This document shows positions 36,101 to 48,065 of a stretch of DNA of 64,000 nucleotides, one piece after another. The translations under genes and the position numbers were made by a program. Numbering within the stretch: the stretch's first letter is position 1; each line of letters opens with the position of its first letter. Source of the DNA: Jacaranda mimosifolia (Eukaryota; Streptophyta; Magnoliopsida; Lamiales; Bignoniaceae); assembly GCA_018894105.1 (NCBI GenBank), contig CM032117.1:833501-897500 (forward strand), written 5' to 3'. The notes under the pieces are model-generated. The model was not told where the DNA came from, ran no database searches, and saw only the letters and a list, made by a program, of their open reading frames with translations.

Positions 36101-39100
36101 CAAAGTAAGGACCTCAAGTACTCACATGCTACAGAGGTAATTTTCGTGGAAAGCAAGAAAAAGGTTTATTAAGTCTCTTCATGTAGTCCTAAAAATTGAA
36201 GAAAACAATTACCAGTTTACCACTACAAGGAGAGGGGGGGGAAGGGATGTTGCTTTTCAAAAGGAGTGAAACTGCATCCCAAAGTAAAACCAGTGGGAAT
36301 ACTAGATGCCCAGATACATTATATTCTCAAATACATGCAAAGTCCTAAAAATGAACAGATTACATAAAGTACAGATAAAGTAATTTTAAACTGCATATTC
36401 ATACAGTGTTTTAAGATGGAGCAAGAATTCACAATTTATTAAACAATAAAAAAGATAAATTCTTCGAACCAAATGATTATACTGCATTTTAAGAAGGATC
36501 AAAAACTTACAATGTAATGAATAATAAAAAACAAAAATTATTTCTAAACCAGATAACGACACAGTCGACACTTAGTTTAAGATGGATCAAAAATTTACCA
36601 TGTCCAAGTGAAATTCTTCCACTTTCAGATAGTCATGCATAGCTATATGATGCAGAGTCTCCAAAGCTTGTAATCGTACAACCACTGAATCGTCATTCAG
36701 CATATCCATCAATTTATGTACAGCCCCACCGGCAAATTCAGCAGAAAGGACTGTCAGCATTTGCAGAGCATGACACGCAGATTTTCTAACCTGAAGTAGA
36801 AAAAGGAAGATACTACTCGTAAGCAACCACCAAGAAATATTCTTCAGAAAGTTATCCATGGCAAGCTGTGGAGAGAAAACCGACATGAATCTATATTAAA
36901 TACATGACATTCCCATCCATGAAAGCCAGTACAAGACGGAAAGCATAAAAGAACTTCAAAATGCATTTCTAAGAGTTGGCTATCACATGAAATGATTAAA
37001 GCAATAAGATGTTACTTGATAAAATTCATCCTCCAATCCATGAACAAAAGCAAATGCAGCAGCAGTTGCCGGTAATTTAACCAGTTTGGCAGTGTACCGG
37101 CCAGTGTAACTTTTTTCTTTGGTTGCTGCCAAAGCCTTTTTAGATAAGGTTTGTAGCAGGATATCCTCGGAAACAGTTTGAATCTTTCCAAGTGCATTAA
37201 AGGCAGCAACCCTTATCTCCATGTCCATGTCTCTTATCATTAAACAAAGCTGTAAGAAATTTCACACAAAATCACTAGATAAAGAAAAGCACATAGAACA
37301 TGATAGCTACTGACCAGCAATATAACCCCAATTGTATAAACAACAAAAATATTTAATCATTAACTAAATTCCAGAATACCAACATTCTTTATAGCATGCC
37401 AGAAAGGTGGTATCTCTCCTTCAATAATTCCCATACATGAATTTTCAAGACATTGGGAGAGTATAGATGATAATGAATTGCCAGAGCTCCAATCTGATAA
37501 TGAAATTTCTAAACTAAAACTTGTCTAGAAAGCATTACAGCATCAGAATCCTAGAAGTATTTGAATCATCCAACTCCCATAAAACGTACTCATGACTAAA
37601 AGTCATGACATGGCATACCATACAGAAGATGGAAATGCTTGGGATGAATATAATTTGAAGTTTTATCTGGAGAACATATCCAGATATAATCTTCAAAAAT
37701 CTATCTAGGAAATACAGTTAACATCACAGCAGTAGAATGATTAGTCACATGCCTCAATCTCTTATAGGACATATCCAACTCTACTGGCCCAGTGGCCCCG
37801 TATTGACATTGTCCACTACGTACTCGATGCTATCATATTATGTATATACAGTGCATATTGTCTTGTGTTTATCATAATCTCACAGGTTCAAATGGCGTAT
37901 TGCACCAGGATGGAAAAACAAGGAACCTGTACAAATAATGCATCAGACCAATCTCTTTTAGTTTCATCGGGATTCAATGCCACAAGCAACTGCCCCCACT
38001 CACTGGCCTGGAACCAAAGAGAAACAATACTATTAGCCATAGATGAGAGCTAGTAAAGAGCAATTAAGCGTATGTAAAACAGTTATATTATTGTACTAGT
38101 AAATAATGGAGAAAGCTCCATTTATATTCTATAGTTCCTAGTAAAAGTATCTGCGTATGTAAAACAGTTATATTATTGTACTAGTAAATAATGGAGAAAG
38201 CTCCATTTATATTCTATAGTTCCTAGTAAAAGTATCTACTTCAGTGGAAAAACAAATGCAAGGAGAGTGCATTCAGAAAAATATATAAACCTTCATATGT
38301 CACAAACATCTGAGACTGGTTGGGGACACAATGATTCCAAGTTGAAATTGGGCCATGAAGAAGAGAAAAAACTCAATGTGTAATTCAGATTAAAAGAAAC
38401 CATTATGCTTCACAGACAATTCAACCAGCTTAACAACCAACTTAAAATTGACAAAGACAAAATATTGTAATTTGTAACACAGGTGATTGATGTGCTAAAA
38501 GAATTTCCAAGACTACCGGATACTGTATTTTACAACTAGGAAAATAAATCATCGCTTCCAGCAAAACTGAGTTATAGCAAAGAAACAACATTACTTTAGA
38601 GCAAATGTAGCAAGTCTAACTCTCTATCACACTAAAATGATACCACACAATCAAACAGGATTTCAATCAGATAAAATAGAGAGAAAACCAAATGAAAAGG
38701 AAACTATAACAAGATGTGCTTGTTTTACAACTTATGCCTTTTCCTAAGCCAAAAGATAAGTGTATAAAATAAAATAAAATGAACGAACTAAAGATGCCAG
38801 TGGCATGCCTCGCTGTGACTGATGCTTAGCTGTTGTTTTTGAGGCCTTTAATTGCATTCGAAAAATGGTCAAAGTTCAGGAATGTGTTTACGCTGTTCAG
38901 CATTAGAAAAAGAATAAAAGTATATCGTGTAAAATACATTCATGCTCCATATTGTCAAAATCATACCGCGAGAACAGCCGAATGTCGTACAGAGTTCTCC
39001 GGATCAAACAGAAGCTCCACTGCACGAAAATAGCAACCCACAATCAAACTCTGATCCTCCACCACAACACAATTACTCAACATCACTAAACCATCCAATG

Positions 39101-39608
39101 CAGCTTCCCTGATATACGGATAGGGATCCTTAGTAAACCCCAGGAGAATCGTAAGCAACACCGACGGCCTCACACGGAATTTACTGACGTTTCTCAATAT
39201 CCATCGCCTTACTTTCACACACTGCAAGAAGCAGAGCGAAAGAAATAGGGACTCGTCGGAGAAGGGGTCGGGTAGGGTAGAATGGGCCGGGTCGAGTAGG
39301 GAGAGGGCGTGGGGTACAGAGGGAGTAGGGGTAGAGGGGAGGAAAATGAATGCGTGGGCCGCGGCGGCAACGCGATGGCGTAGGCGCGGGTGGTAGTAGG
39401 GGAGGGCGGAGAGCAGAGAGAATACTTTGTGGTGGTTAAAATTAGGATTTTGGAGGTGTAGAATTAAGGTTTCTAGAATGGAAGAGAGGGTCTGGTCAGA
39501 AGTGGATGGGTTGCTAATGAGAGAGAGGAGGGCGTCCGTGGATTTAGGAGAGAGATTAGGGTTTTGATCGAGTGTGCGGTCGACCTCGGAGAGGAGGCGG
39601 TGCTCCAT
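33181..39608 (-). CDS. SIEL: SIEL / Integrator subunit 4-like ARM/HEAT-repeat protein
   Basis: Eight coding exons on the minus strand: 39,608-38,967; 38,007-37,927; 37,249-37,016; 36,790-36,599; 35,928-35,788; 35,552-35,463; 35,044-34,548; 34,093-33,181. All have GT-AG borders, phases match, and the total is 2,790 nt (929 aa plus stop), close to the Arabidopsis SIEL length. Diagnostic stretches include GFTKDPYPYIREAALDGLV, SEDILLQTLSKKALAATKEK, FVHGLEDEFYQVRKSACHA and NDDSVVVRLQALETLHH. The family is a plant homologue of metazoan INTS4 (snRNA 3'-end processing). Arabidopsis SIEL binds mobile transcription factors such as SHORT-ROOT and promotes their cell-to-cell movement. ARM/HEAT repeats fill the N-terminal half. 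Intron 1 holds a perfect 85-bp tandem duplication and intron 5 a (CA)n run near 35,719. Confidence 0.93.
38068..38237. repeat. perfect 85-bp tandem duplication in SIEL intron 1
   Basis: Units 38,068-38,152 and 38,153-38,237 start gcgtatgtaaaacag and show no difference, so the event is recent or the array is homogenised. They are just upstream, in the gene's sense, of exon 2's acceptor region. Confidence 0.95.
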
Positions 39609-39924
39609 CGTTGATCGCCGGCGAATTGCGGTGGAGACTGAAGAGAGAGTGTGATGATTATTTATAATTTACAATTTGGACCAATGATTATTTGTATTTA
39701 CATTTTTAACCAACAAATTCGCATATTTTGACAATCAAGACTTTATAGTTTGTACCAAGCCAACCCACCCCCCCCCCCCCTCCACAACAAAGAGAGAAAA
39801 AGAAAAACACAATTACATTTGGTAGGTTATCATTATATTTGATTTGGGTTGAAAATAATTCTTCAATAAGCCAACAAAAAATCGTTAAAGGTCATTGAAA
39901 GGATCCCACAAAAATCCTCTATAC
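39609..39924. other. SIEL 5' region
   Basis: The 5' untranslated region lies just above the ATG at 39,608. A homopolymer C run (about 39,768-39,781) and AT-rich DNA follow. No certain TATA box. Confidence 0.4.
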
Positions 39925-39927
39925 TAA

Positions 39928-40511
39928 GGCCATGTTTGATAGGTTCTATTAGCCTTGATTGTTATTTTCAATTGAGAGCAATCCAATGTTTGATACCTTA
40001 TATTGACCAAGCAGGCTGGCCCACAATTTGTAGAGGCCTGACATTGTTCACGACATTAGCCAAGATTGATATTGCAATTAATTAATCGCACCCCCACCTC
40101 TAGATGCAGCAGTTAATAAAATTGATCTTTTGTCCCATTATGTTAGCAAAATGACTAATTAATTTTAATGTTATTCTAATATTATATTAATAACCCAGCA
40201 ATTAAAATCGGATAATAAATTTTAATATTTATTCAAAAAATGACAATTAATTATTACTTGATGCTTTTACTTTAATATGTTAATTGTTACTTTATATGGT
40301 TTGGATGACAAAGGGCATAATGGGTATTTACTTATAGATATGCATAATAAATGGGAGATTACATTGGGAGGGAGATTAAGTGGTGGCTAATCGTCAACTC
40401 TAATCTTGTGTATCAAATGGTAGTTTAAAGATAGCAATGGTGGCTAATATCTAATTTTAATCTCACTACTACAATAGCTCCCATTACCAAAATTTCAAAT
40501 CAAACATGGCC
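39928..40511. mobile_element. Tourist-like (PIF/Harbinger) MITE
   Basis: Terminal inverted repeats read GGCCATGTTTGAT at the left and its exact complement ATCAAACATGGCC at the right. TAA flanks both sides (39,925-39,927 and 40,512-40,514). The 584-bp length, lack of coding capacity, TIR starting GGCC and 3-bp TAA target duplication fit PIF/Harbinger MITEs. Confidence 0.85.
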
Positions 40512-40514
40512 TAA

Positions 40515-42290
40515 ATGTAAAAAGGTGAAGAAACAAATGACAGAGAACATACGAGAGTGTTTTAAATGTACATACCTGTCAAATGAATTGAAGATGGATA
40601 TTTGTACTTGTGTTAACTACCAAATGAGGGCAAATGGCATGGCAAAATCTAAGTGATTCCTTTCAAGAGAGATGGACGATCCATATTGTCTTGGGTCAAG
40701 AGTCGTCGAGTTACTCGAGTTCGACCCATCTCAAGAATATGCAAATCTCACATTTGTTAAGGATATTTTGGATATTTTCTGGTATTCTTGGGCCAACTTG
40801 ATATTTTTTAGGCCAATTTGATATTTCTCGAGCCAACTTTATCAATCTTTGAGATTATTATGTCACTCAATCTTTTTAATCTTCTTTTATACTAAAATAA
40901 CAATTATCATAGAACATTGATAGCATCAAACATACTCTTGAAATACATACGGTAAAAGTCAATTTATGTTCAAAATCCGCGTCTAATCTTTCAAATTCTT
41001 GATCCACCCGAGAGCTTAATGAAAGATCACACGTATAAAACTATCAAACCACCAAATGAACCCACATCATATGGAATAAATCCTAAAAATGCATCATTTG
41101 TTGTAAACCACAAGTATTTGATTTTCACTTTTATTATTTCACTTTTTGATATGATTTTTCGAGTCTCATATATTTACCCCAAATTAAATATCCCACTAAT
41201 TTTGACATTGGAAATTCTAATCCAAAATTTCCATCAACCCTAACCTAATTGTGATTTCCAACCTCCAAATGTTCAACCACACAAGCATTCCACACACCTA
41301 AATCACTTACCTTTTTGGGAAAAAGAAACGTAACTGCTATATAATTTTTTTTAGTATTGTTGTAATGACAATTTCAACTGATTGACATGTACTATTAAAT
41401 GTTTACATGGAAAAATTAGACTTATAGTTAAAACTTAAAAGTGACAAATTAGATAGCATTGGCTTACTAAAAGGAGAAAGGGGTAGGGGTCCGGGGGGTC
41501 CATGCACTTATAAAAAGTTGGTCGGCTTCCTAATTTTTCACCATAGAAGTCGGAAAAGTTACTATTTTATGCAAGTTGGAGGTGCACTTAATTTCATTTT
41601 ATTTAATTAATCAACTTAAGAGATATTGGAGGTATGTTGTTAGTTTTATATTGAGAAAAAATACTTTGGTACTAAACCACTTAAAACTGTCAAAAAACGT
41701 GTTTGTTTCTTTTTCATTATAATATTTATTTTTTGTAAGAAGTGTTTGGTTGAATTTATAATTTTTTTGAAATATTTTTTATGTTGCATAAAATTGGACA
41801 CGAATCATTCACTACTTATAAATTATTGAATCTTACATTCATATTTTAGGAATACCTCTACGTGAAAAACAGTACTCAAGTTGAAAAACGTATGTTTTAA
41901 TGCCTTTTTAAGTCGTGCGAGTCATATTTCTAATTACTGAACTCTTAATGGGTTTAATCCCACTAAGCTAAGGAGCCACTTGACATAGGCTTAGTGGCCC
42001 ATTCTAATTAACACGTCGGCCTTTTCATTGAGTTTTTTTATTTATATATCCTGATGCCTTATTTAGGCATACCAATTTTAAAGATGTTTTAAGAAAAAAA
42101 TGAAAATAAATTTATAATTTTTTTTATAAATTAAAACATTTCATTTATCTAAAAGTGTCAAAAGTCCTTTTTTTTTTTTTTTTTCAATTCCATTATTCTA
42201 TAAATTTCAAATTCATCTCATAAGATATAAGAGTTTGCAAAATTCTTAGCAAATTTTTTTTTGAATATTTTAAAAACAAAATGTACAATC
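40515..42290. other. intergenic, AT-rich
   Basis: No gene is seen. A short plus-strand frame at 41,019-41,243 is not protein-like. Confidence 0.4.
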
Positions 42291-42306
42291 AACTTTTATT
42301 TCCTAG

Positions 42307-42404
42307 TCGAGTAGCCTGTAGTTCAGCGGTATAAGTCTCCCACATATTGTAGAAAGTTCAAAATTCGACCTCGAACGAAATCATGATATATGTGTGTATA
42401 AATT
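42307..42404 (+). mobile_element. tRNA-derived SINE, copy 1
   Basis: The body carries an A-box-like TAGTTCAGCGG near 42,319 and a B-box-like GTTCAAAATTCGA near 42,356, then a TGTGTGTATAAATT tail. Similar direct repeats flank it: AACTTTTATTTCCTAG at 42,291-42,306 and AACTTTTATTTTCTAA at 42,405-42,420. Copy 2, at 60.8 kb, shares the same order of motifs. Confidence 0.72.
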
Positions 42405-43368
42405 AACTTTTATTTTCTAAAGTTCACAGTCCATTTTCTTAAGACAACTTCATGTACTCTAAATTAGAACCCTTTTAAATTTTATTGTGCAAGGATAAAA
42501 TAGATTTATATAGTCTGAACATATATAGGACATGTGTAATATATGTAAGTACAAACAATTATTAAAGAGCCCAAATTCAGACTAAAAGAAAGTACTGTCT
42601 TCTATTATTGTCAAAACCACTAGCAAATCTACGAAATTTAAGGCGTGGAAAATGGAGAGAACCTAACTATAGAATAGATTAATAGAAGCTAAAAATAGTA
42701 TGCAACCGTGGAGCCAGTCAATAATAGTGGCCAATTGACACTCGAACTCACTGGAAATTGGAAGGACCAACTGTGCTGAAACAATGGCTGCGTCAACTAG
42801 ACGTGGCCCTGTGGACTTTATTGCTGCAATTTACAGCATTGGCAGGAGACTGCATGCCTACTTGTTGGCAACTTAATCGCCTGTCGTATTCTTAAATGAA
42901 TGAGTTGTACTGTAACATTTACAAGCAACTCAATTTTAGAGGCACATTTTACGTAATACATATACATATAACATGCTATAAAATATAAAATTGGAGTAAG
43001 CTAGCTTGGATGTCAACACGTGTCCAAATCTCATGTCTAAAATTTGAAATAGTTTTACGTAATGGCTAAGTATATAGTAACGAGTCAATGAAATAATTAA
43101 TGTATAATTAAAAATTTTGAATTTGGCTTGATTTGGAATCGACTTATGGTCAAATTCAGATACAATCTACTTATTGTCTATCAATTTAGATCGATACTCT
43201 CTATCAAAATTGATTCATATTAGGATTGTAGATCTGAATCGACACAATATTAAAGTCGTTGAGAGAATTTACCGACAATTTTTTTTTGAAAATTAAACCA
43301 ATAAAGATCATGATATCAAATTAAAGTGTTAAAAATGTACTTTCAACATGTGATCATTGGAGGGCAAT

Positions 43369-44102
43369 GTTTTGAAAACTATACCGGATCGACTGGTCGG
43401 ACCGGTGATTGAAGGCCAATCCGGTCCGATTCAAGCATAAAAATCGATGACCTTTTGGATCGGTCAAAATCGATCAATTAAATCGGTATTGGTTCGATCA
43501 GTTTTTGATCGGTTCACTTTTTTTTTTTAAGTTAAAAAATTATTTAAAAATAAAAATAAAAAATCTAAAAAAAGAAAAGAGAAATTATGAGTTGAAAGAT
43601 GATGATTAAAGATTTTGGATATGTAATATTTTGAAATATGAATTTATGTTCTTGAAATTTAATGAAATGGTAGTTATATATAAATGATTATATTTAATTT
43701 GTTGTTTTATTTTATTTAATCTATTTTAGATCATGTTGAATATTTAACGTAGAAAAATTTATTTTTACTTGGAGTTGAAGCATGAAATGAATTATTACTT
43801 AAATTAATATGAAATATTATTTTTTATTTATTTATAGTTGACTAATTGTGAAATAGTATTTTTTTTTCTCTCTAAAAAATATACTTAAAAATAAGTAAGT
43901 TGAAAATTTTTCAAATAATATTCTTTCTATATCATTGAAAGTTTTATTTTTTGTTAATATTAAAATAATATATATATATATTTATAAAATTAAATATAAT
44001 TATTACGATATTATGGCGTCATACCGATCGAACCAATGATCCAACTGGTTGAATAAGTAATCAGTAACGTCGTCAATTTTTTGTTCGATCCGATTTTGAA
44101 AG
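43369..44102. mobile_element. probable non-autonomous DNA transposon with CGGATCGA-rich ends
   Basis: The left end reads ttttgaaaactataccggatcg. The right end, reverse-complemented, reads tttcaaaatcggatcgaac. Both sub-terminal regions are rich in CCGGTC/GATCGGT repeats and flank an AT-rich core. A target duplication is not clear. The alternative is a solo subtelomere-like or satellite-like repeat. Confidence 0.45.
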
Positions 44103-44437
44103 GGTATATATAATTAACTTTTAAGTGAATGCATCACACAAAAGTCTTGATAATCGATTGAAATGGGTGCCATGCTGGTCTAGACTCTAGATTATAAATC
44201 ATCTTCCAGGTTTGGGTCGGTTGGTTCTGACCCATGAAAAAAGAAATGGATCTTGCAGCAAGGAAAAATTATATATTATTATATTTTATGAACATAGGCA
44301 AATTTGTCATTTTAAGGTAATATTAAGACTCCTAGTTACTTTGAAAGAAAAACACATAACTCAAATATGAAATAGCAACGTCAATTGAAACTAGTCAATT
44401 GCTGGTGAGGCTGACATGATGCTGAACTCTTCGGGTC

Positions 44438-44445
44438 TATAAATA
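44438..44445 (+). promoter_or_regulatory. TATA box of the MDL3-like gene
   Basis: TATAAATA lies 93 bases before the ATG at 44,538, a normal plant core-promoter distance. Confidence 0.65.
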
Positions 44446-44537
44446 CCCATCAGTATATGTGCAGCTGGTCAAATAAAAAGTAGCCCACAATAACACATTG
44501 CCAACTACAAAAGAGTGGCCCTAGGGACAAGAAGAGG

Positions 44538-47428
44538 ATGCCTTGTCTTGACATTTCTACTAACGTTAACCTGGATGGAGTCGACATAGATCCCCTCTTT
44601 TCAGACCTCACGAAAGCTGTTTCTCAGATCATCGGAAAACCCGAAAACGTACGTATGACCTTCGCCTCTCCCGCTTTCTGTCTCAATTCTCTATATATGT
44701 ATATATATGTTCGATGAATTTGAGGTTGATTCATGGCAAAAATTCTTTGTTTTTTTCATGGCAGAATCCGGCAATGTGATGAATTTATCATTTCATGTTT
44801 TTTTTTTTTTTTGTTTTTTTTAATTTATACACTTGCATGTCAGTAGTACGTTAGATTCGAATTTTAACTTCACTCTTTTATGTGTGGAACTTATGACAGC
44901 ATTGCTTAAGAACATATCATTTCGTGTTTAGATATTTTTAGTTTAAACGATTGTAATTGGCTTTTCAATAATTAAGCATCAGGAGTGTAATGGTATTGGT
45001 GGGGGATGTTTGGATGGATGAAAAAGTGGAGATGGGAAAATGCTTTCCACTTCTTGATTATTAAGAAGGAAAATAGAAGCCAGAAGGGAGATGTTGAGAT
45101 GTCCTGTTGGCTGATTCATGTATCCTAGCCTCCATTTTGCGCCACCCAAAATTCCAAGTCTATCTTTTGATTTGTCCCTTTGCCAAAAAAATTCTTGCCA
45201 ATCAGGGGAACAGGGATAGTAAATCCGATTTTCCTCCTTATAAGGTTGAAATCCGTCCTGCCAAACAGGGATAGTAAATCCGATTTTCTTCCTCAGAAGT
45301 TCGAAATCCACACTTTGAATCTTCTATTTCATTTTTTATTAAATACATGCCTTCAAATCAAATCAATTATTTTTATAAAAAAAATATTTGATACACTTGA
45401 CATGCTTCCGTGAAAAAAGAAATAAAAGATGAAATATAGAATTAAATAAAGGATTTAAACTGTGAAATCCATCACCTTGCCCTTTCCCATTCTTCTATTA
45501 TTGGCTAATTGACGCTTTTATATAATTTAGTTCGAGCCCTTAAGGGAATACGTTTCATTTTTACTTTTTTAAAAGTTGAAAAAATAATTATAATTTTAAG
45601 AATAAAAATGAGATTATATTTAATTTGAAAATAAGGATTATGATAGATATAAGATTGAAAGTTTAGGAAATTTATATCCAAACCAAAGTACTTTTCTTCT
45701 TTTGTTAATTAACCAGAGCCCAATAGAAATGGTTTTGATTAATAAATATTTTGGCAGCCTATTAAAACAGGTGCACCACTTGACATGGAAAAGGGACCAT
45801 TCTTTGCTAATTATTAGGCTATTAGCTAACCAGAGGATAATTATTACAATAGCATATAGGTGAACCACAAGTACCCAATAGTGCAATAATTTGGCTTGAA
45901 ATCGTAGTTGAAGGGCCACATTTTCACATGCCACTATCCCTACTATAGAAGCAACTTATGACATAAAATAAACATTTTATATATATGGATATCCCACTAA
46001 TTAAAAAATAATACTGACAAAATGTCACTTCCTCTCATATTATTTTTTATTATACACCAAGATAATTAAATTAATATTTCGATTAGCCCGCCTCCCACCT
46101 TAGTTGCAATTAGTCACTTAAAAGAGCCATAACCACAATAATTCTCTTGTCTTATATGATCATTAAAGAGGAGTATTGCTGATTTCTCAATATTTTTAAT
46201 TAACCCAACTATTCTTACAAAATTCGGAATCACGATTAATAGGAGCGTTCATCCGATCTGATGAATTCTACGATCCAAATCGAATCAAATATTAGTTCGG
46301 TTTGGATTGGATAAAATCCGATCAAACCCGATTATATTTTGTTTGGTTTTCAAACGTCAGATTCAATTACCTTACCCGACCCAACCCAATCATTTAATTA
46401 AAATAAATAATAATTTATTTATTTTTAAATTATAACTTTTGTTATTTATATTTATATTTAATGTTCAACTTAGATTTGAATTTGAAATTTTATGTTATCA
46501 ATTATGAGTTGTGGTACTGTGTTTAATTGTCTTGATTTTCTAGCTAAAGAATTAAAGAAATTGCAACTTGTGTTTTATTCTCATTCTTCTTCTTTCTTCT
46601 TTTTCTTTCTTTTTTTCCCTTGAACCCGATTAATCGAACCAAACCAACCCGATCGATGGTCCAGGTTCATGAATTAAAAATTATAAAATTCAAACCAATT
46701 AAAAATGGTCGATTTGAATTCATTTTCTCCTCAAATCCGAACCAACTCGACATGTGAACACCCCTAATCACGATCAATGAATTCATAAATATAAAAAATT
46801 AACGTCCAATTGTTTATTTTGGAATTTTTCCTATGAAATTATTGTCTTACATGGAACAAAAGCGTGCTCATTTTGATACTATAAAAAGAGGAACAACTTA
46901 TGTAATTTGTTGTCTAAAAGTTCTTATTTTATATTTATGTCTGATAATGAATAGTCATAGTGATATAAGTCAATTTTCTAAGCGACCCATTAGGTTAATG
47001 CCAATTTATTATTAATTAGATAATTAAAACTTGATATGTCTCACGTGTAAAATTATTTGAGTTTGGAGCATCATATTTAAATTGACCACTTTATATTACA
47101 TTATTAGTGCTAAAAAAAAATACAATATTTAATAAAATATGTTTTCTCAATCCTCCACCAATCCAAAAATGTTTTAACTATGTGTTTTGTGGTTTTGCAG
47201 TTTGTTATGATTCTAGTGAAAGGATCCGTAGCACTTACCTTTGGAGGGAACAAAGAACCAGCTGCATTGGCTGAGATTGTCTCAATGGGTGGAATCAATA
47301 CTAAAGTGAAAAGAGAGCTGATTGCTACAATTGGAACAATTTTACAGGACAAACTGTCTATTCCTAGGACTAGGTTTGTCCTCAAGGTCTTTGACGCTAC
47401 AATGGGCCGTAATAGCTCAAAAATGTAA
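44538..47428 (+). CDS. MDL3: MIF/D-DT-like protein, MDL3 type
   Basis: Two exons, 44,538-44,648 and 47,201-47,428, give 112 aa, the length of Arabidopsis MDL3. Exon 1 gives MPCLDISTNVNLDGVD and ends GKPEN. Exon 2 gives FVMILVKGS, then FGGNKEPAALAEIVSMGG and KRELIATIGTIL. Pro-2, the catalytic base of the tautomerase/MIF fold, is kept. The protein ends SKM, a plausible type-1 peroxisomal signal. Arabidopsis MDL3 ends SKL, so peroxisomal targeting is inferred. The 2,552-bp intron contains a hAT-like MITE and a 55-bp tandem repeat (45,211-45,309). An MDL1-type gene lies 2.8 kb downstream on the same strand. The last splice choice (reading straight to the stop) follows the MDL3 family pattern. Confidence 0.9.
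46237..46766. mobile_element. hAT-like MITE in the MDL3 intron
   Basis: The 8-bp direct repeat ATCACGAT flanks it exactly (46,229-46,236 and 46,767-46,774). The ends are TAGGAGCGTTC (three bases in) and, reverse-complemented, TAGGGGTGTTC, the common plant hAT-MITE terminus. Sub-ends are rich in AACCGAAC/GGTTCGG motifs. Non-coding, 530 bp. Confidence 0.88.
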
Positions 47429-48065
47429 TGTTTTTTTTTTTTTTTTTAATATATATCTCAATAAAAATAATGGATTATTATGATGATGATGGATTTATAA
47501 AATGTTTTCTCTTATATCGCCAATATCGACTCTTGATAGATGCTTTAAAAAGTAATACTTTATACTTATTTCATTAAATTTATTTGGTTTCAATTGTCCT
47601 TATGATAATTTATAATAACAGTTGAATAATTGACGGTACGGTTCTAATTGAACTTAGTCTATTAAGTATCATATCTAATTCATGGTTTGAATTATCATTT
47701 CGTTGGATTGGGCCCTTCTTTTTGCCAAAAGAAAAATAAAATGGCTAAATTCACTAACTTTGAGAATTTTTAAGATTGTCTGTTTTATATTATGTTTGAA
47801 AAAGTATTTACTTTGAATTTTTTCATTTACAAAGAAAAAAAAAAGGGTTACTATTTTGAAAATGTCTAATTAGTGACTGAAAACATGAGTTGACAATTAT
47901 CAAAAGGAACACTTGAAAAATAAAATATATGTTTTTGATATCTTGCATGGGACTTAAGGATTAAATTCGATAGATTAAATATCTATAAAATTAAATATTG
48001 CATAAATAACATGGAATGGATATGAGTCTAAATGAGAAAATGGATTTAAACCATGATGACTAAAA

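Noticed and set aside
42316..42380. A tRNA gene at the A/B-box-like sequence
   Set aside because: No acceptor stem or proper anticodon arm can be formed from the flanks, and the body is bounded by direct repeats and shared with 60.8 kb, so it is called a SINE.
44979..45311. A 110-codon minus-strand gene in the MDL3 intron
   Set aside because: The frame is created by a 55-bp tandem repeat (45,211-45,309). The repeated peptide is an echo of that, with no family match.
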